Source of the DNA: CAUZWH01 sp965247665
GTDB lineage: Bacteria > Pseudomonadota > Alphaproteobacteria > SHVV01
Direction: 5' to 3'
DNA: 64,000 nt
NCBI GenBank assembly: GCA_965247665.1
Contig: CBDFHH010000005.1
Span: 744,001 to 808,000, forward strand
Shown piece after piece: positions 60,217-64,000 of the stretch. The position numbers were made by a program, and so were the translations under genes. The notes under the pieces were generated by a model. It searched no databases, was not told where the DNA came from, and was given only the letters and a program-made list of their open reading frames with translations. Each line of letters begins with the position of its first letter. Positions within the stretch are counted from its first letter, which is position 1.

Positions 60217-61011
60217 ATGGACCTCGAACTCGGCGGCAAAGTTGCGCTCGTCACCGGCGGCAGCAAGGGGATCGGGAAAGGCATTTCGCTGGCACTCGCA
60301 GCCGAGGGCTGCAAACTCGCGATCTGCGCCCGCGGCCAGGAGGCACTCGACGAAACGCTCGGCGAAGCGCGAGCGGCCGGGGTCGAAGACACCCTCGGGA
60401 TCACCGCCGATGTCACCGACAAGGACGATATCGATAATGTGATGCACGGCGTCCTCGACAGGTGGGGTCGATTGGACGTGTTGGTCAACAATGCCGGCGG
60501 CGAAGCCTCGATTCAGCGCTCGCTCGAAGAACCGGATGAAACCTGGGCCCATACCTACGACTTAAACCTGTGGTCGTGCATTCGCTTCTCCCGCCTCGCC
60601 ACCAAGCAGATGAAAAAGCAGGGCGGCGGCAACGTCGTCAATATCTCCTCGGTCGGCGGCCATTCCGGCTTCAGCGGCATGGGCGACTACAATTCGGCCA
60701 AGGCGGCGATGCTGTCATTGACCAAGACTTGGGCCCAAGATTTCGGCCCCGACATACGCGTCAATTGCGTTAACCCGGCGTTCATCCGCACGCCGTTGTG
60801 GGAAGAGCTCGCACTCGAGTTCATTCCGGCGGTCGGCAAGGACAAAGAAGAGGTCTTTACCAACCTGTCGGCCGAGCTGCCGATGAAGCGGACCGGCAAG
60901 CCCGTCGAGGTCGGCAACGTCGTGGCGTTCCTGGCGTCGGACACGGCGGCGGGGTTCGTGACCGGCGTGTGCTGGAACGTCGACGGCGGGTTCACGAAGT
61001 TCATCACCTGA
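60217..61011 (+). CDS. Short-chain dehydrogenase/reductase
   Basis: 264 aa. NAD(P) loop VTGGSKGIGKGISLA near residue 12-26, NNAGG near 91, catalytic Ser in NISSVGGHSGF near 141 and YNSAK near 157-161, then NPAFIRTPLWEEL near 187. It is a classical SDR that oxidises or reduces an alcohol/ketone; the substrate is not known. Upstream, AAGTTAGGGAAGC lies before the ATG. It begins the plus-strand run SDR, NTF2-like, isochorismatase. The 335 nt between it and the hydratase gene hold the small ORF and otherwise nothing clear. Confidence 0.92.
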   Translation: MDLELGGKVALVTGGSKGIGKGISLALAAEGCKLAICARGQEALDETLGEARAAGVEDTLGITADVTDKDDIDNVMHGVLDRWGRLDVLVNNAGGEASIQRSLEEPDETWAHTYDLNLWSCIRFSRLATKQMKKQGGGNVVNISSVGGHSGFSGMGDYNSAKAAMLSLTKTWAQDFGPDIRVNCVNPAFIRTPLWEELALEFIPAVGKDKEEVFTNLSAELPMKRTGKPVEVGNVVAFLASDTAAGFVTGVCWNVDGGFTKFIT

Positions 61012-61033
61012 GAGCCCTTATCAGGAGACAGCA

Positions 61034-61444
61034 TTGACGGCGGATCGGGAAGCAGTCCTGTTCGCCAACGAGGCGTTCTACAGCGCATTTCGCGGACGCG
61101 ACATGGCCGCGATGGAGGCGCTATGGGCCGAACACGCGCCGGTCGCGGTGATTCACCCGGGCTGGCAGGCGCTCACCGGGCGTGAGCACGTGCTGGAGAG
61201 CTGGCAGGCCATCCTGGAAGGTCCCAATCCGCCTGACATCACCTGTCACGGTGCCAGCGCACATGTCTGCGGCGACGTCGCCTATGTACTGTGCTACGAG
61301 CGCGTCGGCGGCGGATTTCTCGTTGCGACCAACATCTTTGCCCGCGAAGGTCGCGCTTGGCGCATGGTACATCATCAAGCCGGCCCGACCTCGATTACGG
61401 AGCTGCCGGAAGAGGCGGATCCCTTGAGCGATGCCGTCCACTAG
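61034..61444 (+). CDS. NTF2-like / SnoaL-like protein
   Basis: 136 aa starting at TTG (61034), with CAGGAGA upstream. FANEAFYSAFRGRDMAAMEA, LWAEHAPVAVIHPGWQALTG and WRMVHHQAGPTSI are typical of the NTF2-like superfamily, in particular proteins with an SnoaL/DUF4440-type cone fold. Members bind small molecules or serve as helpers or isomerases. It is 22 nt after the SDR gene and 24 nt before the isochorismatase-type gene, so co-transcribed. Confidence 0.85.
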   Translation: MTADREAVLFANEAFYSAFRGRDMAAMEALWAEHAPVAVIHPGWQALTGREHVLESWQAILEGPNPPDITCHGASAHVCGDVAYVLCYERVGGGFLVATNIFAREGRAWRMVHHQAGPTSITELPEEADPLSDAVH

Positions 61445-61468
61445 CGGCGCAGACGATCGGAGGAAGCC

Positions 61469-62164
61469 ATGCACAATGTCGAGATCGGTCCGGACATTAT
61501 CGAGCGCGTGCTCGCACGGCGCGGCCGGGTCCACCTGTTCGACACCATCGATGCGGAGAAGACGGCGCTGGTCGTGGTCGACATGCAGAACACTTTCGTC
61601 GAGCCGGGCGCGCCGGCCGAAGTCCCGATCGCGCGTGACGTGGTGCCGACCATCAACGAGCTGGCCGATGTGCTGCGCCGGCGTGGCGTGCGCGTGATCT
61701 GGGTTAACCACTCGAACAGCGGGGCGACAGGCGCCACCGACTGGGAGGGATTCTTCTCACATATCGTCGGCGATCCCCGCAAGATCGAAGCGATGCTGGA
61801 GAATATGGGTCCGGGCGGGCACGGCACTTTGCTGTGGAAGGATCTCGCCGTCGACGAGGGTGATCTGCGCGTGACCAAGAATCGCTACAGCGCGCTCACC
61901 GCCGGCGCATCGCGACTCGAGCGGGTGCTGCGCAGTCTCGGTGTCGAGACCTTGATTTTGGCCGGCACCAAAACCAACGTCTGCGTTGAATCGACCGGAC
62001 GCGACGCGATGGCGCTCGACTTCAAGGTAGTGCTGGTCTCCGACGCCTGCGCTGCGCCGAGCGATCGCGAGCACCTGGCGACGCTGGAAACCTTTCTGCA
62101 GCAGTTCGGCGACGTGATGACCAAGGACGAAGTGCTCGAGATCGTCGGCCGCAAGGCCAACTGA
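61469..62164 (+). CDS. Isochorismatase-family cysteine hydrolase
   Basis: 231 aa. The catalytic triad of the family is visible: Asp in ALVVVDMQNTFVEPGAPAEV near residue 35, Lys in LRVTKNRYSAL near 130, and Cys in GTKTNVCVESTGRDAMALDF near 163. These enzymes cleave amides or ureas (nicotinamidase, N-carbamoylsarcosine amidase, biuret hydrolase) or isochorismate. The extended N-terminus is slightly longer than usual. It probably hydrolyses an amide in the same pathway as the SDR. Confidence 0.88.
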   Translation: MHNVEIGPDIIERVLARRGRVHLFDTIDAEKTALVVVDMQNTFVEPGAPAEVPIARDVVPTINELADVLRRRGVRVIWVNHSNSGATGATDWEGFFSHIVGDPRKIEAMLENMGPGGHGTLLWKDLAVDEGDLRVTKNRYSALTAGASRLERVLRSLGVETLILAGTKTNVCVESTGRDAMALDFKVVLVSDACAAPSDREHLATLETFLQQFGDVMTKDEVLEIVGRKAN

Positions 62165-62299
62165 CGTCACACAACGTTGCCGGCGGCACGGCGCATGGGC
62201 ACCGGCCCCGGACGATTCCCGTCATGCAAGGTTTAGACCCTGTTGTCGGTGTCAGCTCCGTTCGGCGCGTTGCGCCGGTGTCGAAAGTATCCCTGCGCG

Positions 62300-63106
62300 C
62301 TAGCGCGACCAGGGCGTCTCGACTTTCGGCACGAGCTTGCCGTCCACGGTGATCGCGTCGACATGCTCATTGAAGAAGCATAGAAGGTCTTTGATCTTCG
62401 AACATTCTGGGATCGGCTCCGGATAGTACCAGACCAGATCGTCGAACACCCGATCACCGACCTTGACCCTGTAGTAGGAGGCGATCCCTTTGTACGGGCA
62501 TTGGGTGTGGGTATCGCTGGCGATCAGTTCGGCGCCGCTGATAGCGTCACGCGGCAGGTAATAGCGGGTCGGCAGGCCGGTCTCGAACAGAAAACACGCG
62601 TCCGTCGAGCTGGCCACGGTGACGCCGTCGACCACCACTTCGACCTTGCGCGTCGAGGGCAGCGCGTCGATACGCTTGTAGGGGTCGCGCGGATGCACGA
62701 AGATTTCCTCGGCCTCTTCGAACCAAGCATCCATCTCGTTCCAGTAGAAGGCGACATAGTCGTTGATACCGGCGACTTCGTCATAAGGGTCACGGTAACT
62801 CCACACCGCGTTCTCCGCCATCCGATCGCCGACCTCGATCGACCAATAGGAAGCATCGCCTTTGAACGGGCAGTGGGTGCTGTGGTCGGTCGGATTCATC
62901 AGGTCCATGCGCACGTCGGCTTGCGGAAAATAGTAGACCGGCGTGTGCGCGGTTTCGCGCATCAGCCGCGCCGCCTCGCTGCGCGCGATTTCCTCGCCCC
63001 CGAACACCACCCGCACCAGGCGCAGGCTGGCCTCAAAGTCAATCCGATAGCCGGGGTGTCGGGCATAGCCCGGACCGCTATTGGTCGTTGTTTCCGCCGC
63101 CGTCAT
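62300..63106 (-). CDS. Protein with two DUF427 domains
   Basis: 268 aa. Two homologous halves each hold the motif (C)P(F/Y)KG and a GD pair: THCPFKGDASYWSIEVGD near 76-93 and TQCPYKGIASYYRVKVGD near 200-217. DUF427 is a small beta fold of unknown function, found in single and double forms. It converges with the isochorismatase gene; the 135 nt between them show no clear terminator. Confidence 0.88.
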   Translation of the reverse strand: MTAAETTTNSGPGYARHPGYRIDFEASLRLVRVVFGGEEIARSEAARLMRETAHTPVYYFPQADVRMDLMNPTDHSTHCPFKGDASYWSIEVGDRMAENAVWSYRDPYDEVAGINDYVAFYWNEMDAWFEEAEEIFVHPRDPYKRIDALPSTRKVEVVVDGVTVASSTDACFLFETGLPTRYYLPRDAISGAELIASDTHTQCPYKGIASYYRVKVGDRVFDDLVWYYPEPIPECSKIKDLLCFFNEHVDAITVDGKLVPKVETPWSR

Positions 63107-63229
63107 TCATTCCTCCCTAGAGAGCAACCCGATGATGCGGCACCGGGCGCGTGCCTGCAAACGGCTCGCGCCCCGACGCCACGCCAGTGATATGCTCGCG
63201 CAACCCAACGGTGGCACGAGGTGGAATAT

Positions 63230-63685
63230 ATGTCCGAGTTTCGCGTACTGGGCACCAACCATACCAGTTTCACGGTCTCCAACATCGACCAAACCCTGGC
63301 CTTCTTTCGCGACCTCCTCGGCTTCCCGGCGACCGAGAAGCTGGTGCGCGAACCTGGGTTGGCGGCAGAGGTGACCGGCGTTCCCGGCGCAGCGATCACG
63401 GTGGTGTTCGTCGACGCGCCGGGACACCGCCTCGAATTCGTCGAATACGACAACCCGCCCGACCGCACCAAGGTCGCCGGGCGGCCCTGCGATACCGGCT
63501 TCACCCACATTGCGCTCGACGTCGACGACATCGACGCGGCGATGGCCGCCGCCGCGGCGCACGGCTTCCGGGCCAACGGCTCGATCCAGACATCGAACAA
63601 AGGACCCAATGCCGGGCGCCGCATCGCCTACACCACAAACGATGACGGGCTGACGATCGAGTTCATTCAGCCCGAGTCGAGATAG
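63230..63685 (+). CDS. VOC/glyoxalase-family protein
   Basis: 151 aa from the ATG at 63230 (a GTG at 63221 is in frame). Two beta-alpha-beta-beta-beta modules: GTNHTSFTVSNIDQTLAFFR near residue 9-28 and DTGFTHIALDVDDIDAAMAA near 90-109. Metal-ligand His in NHTSF and FTHIAL, and Glu in HRLEFVEYD and GLTIEFIQPE, fit a metal-binding dioxygenase, lyase or isomerase. The substrate is unknown. It is divergent from the DUF427 gene. Confidence 0.88.
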   Translation: MSEFRVLGTNHTSFTVSNIDQTLAFFRDLLGFPATEKLVREPGLAAEVTGVPGAAITVVFVDAPGHRLEFVEYDNPPDRTKVAGRPCDTGFTHIALDVDDIDAAMAAAAAHGFRANGSIQTSNKGPNAGRRIAYTTNDDGLTIEFIQPESR

Positions 63686-63698
63686 AGCAGCCGCAGTT

Positions 63699-64000
63699 AT
63701 GGACGAATTCGCGCAAGCCTTCGCGGCCGCGGCACGGCTGGTCTACACCCTTGACGCCGATTTGCTCGAGGTGGTCGGTTTGTCGCTGCAGGTGAGCCTC
63801 GCCGCCGTCATCATCGCCACAGCGATCGGATTGCCGCTGGGCGCGGCGATCGCGCTGTTCCGTTTTCCCGGCCGCACCGGTTCCATCGTCCTGGCCAATG
63901 CGCTGATGGGGCTACCGCCGGTGGTCGTCGGACTCGCGGTTTACCTGCTGTTGTCGCGCTCGAGCCCGTTCGGCGTGTTCGGTCTGCTCTACACGCCGAC
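63699..64000 (+). CDS. ABC transporter permease, TupB-like (tungstate), N-terminal part
   Basis: Open from the ATG at 63699 to the window end, about 100 aa. Membrane helices LSLQVSLAAVIIATAIGLPL and ANALMGLPPVVVGLAVYLLL, then SSPFGVFGLLYTPT, read like the TupB permease of tungstate importers. The binding protein and ATPase would be expected beyond 64000. Tungsten or molybdenum uptake is an inference from family likeness. Confidence 0.8.
   Translation, partial: MDEFAQAFAAAARLVYTLDADLLEVVGLSLQVSLAAVIIATAIGLPLGAAIALFRFPGRTGSIVLANALMGLPPVVVGLAVYLLLSRSSPFGVFGLLYTP

Noticed and set aside
1..64000. CRISPR arrays, prophage genes, toxin-antitoxin pairs
   Set aside because: No direct-repeat array with spacers, no phage structural or integrase genes, and no recognisable toxin-antitoxin pair were seen.

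Overview
The window is a contiguous piece of a high-GC alphaproteobacterial chromosome, most like the Rhodospirillales. The evidence is gene order: tkt / DUF4164-like / zapA / 6S RNA / 5-formyl-THF cyclo-ligase / YmdB / yebC / ruvCAB / ybgC-tolQRAB-pal-cpoB / tilS / ftsH / folP / glmM, followed by serC-serA and by the rluD-rpoH pair. ATG, GTG and TTG starts are all used, and 4-nt start/stop overlaps (ATGA or GTGA) are common.

Region 1 (1-11,934): on the minus strand a MotA/ExbB-like channel with MotB-like and OmpA-like partners (the window edge cuts the MotB-like gene), inositol monophosphatase, EF-P, thiE, class I aldolase, GAPDH and transketolase. A RidA gene lies on the plus strand. Divergent from tkt run a DUF4164-like coiled-coil gene, zapA, a 6S RNA candidate and the folate cyclo-ligase.

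Region 2 (11,931-28,667): a long plus-strand core run. It covers Holliday-junction resolution (ruvCAB), the Tol-Pal envelope machine, tRNA-Ile lysidine synthetase, the FtsH protease, dihydropteroate synthase, phosphoglucosamine mutase and HMP-P kinase. Pal is followed by a clear intrinsic terminator.

Region 3 (28,668-41,854): PhzF-like and GNAT genes, a tartrate/D-malate dehydrogenase, a DUF429-like orphan, serine biosynthesis (serC-serA) behind a good promoter and a structured leader, hisZ, purA, rpoH and rluD (minus strand), a JAMM peptidase, a threonine aldolase, and tRNA-Glu(CTC).

Region 4 (41,855-52,839): an accessory catabolic block that starts just after the tRNA. A divergon puts a cytochrome P450 and its [3Fe-4S] ferredoxin back to back. 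A PotABCD-like importer is split between the two arms. An amidohydrolase, two crotonase paralogues and an ADP-forming acyl-CoA synthetase follow. Together they look like uptake, oxidation and CoA-linked breakdown of an unidentified small organic compound.

Region 5 (52,840-57,204): a heterodimeric ABC exporter pair with one degenerate ATP site, next to a frameshifted IS21-type transposase remnant. This suggests insertion by transfer.

Region 6 (57,205-64,000): a LeuC/LeuD-like hydratase plus an isocitrate-lyase-type C-C lyase (a dimethylmalate- or methylcitrate-like module, possibly with a 50-aa leader ORF), then SDR, NTF2-like, isochorismatase-family, double-DUF427 and VOC genes, and the start of a tungstate-type ABC permease cut by the window end.

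The observations most worth a second look are the P450/ferredoxin/transporter divergon with paired palindromes, the serC leader, the amidohydrolase whose only well-placed start codon is ATA, the IS21 scar beside the exporter, and the hydratase/lyase module.
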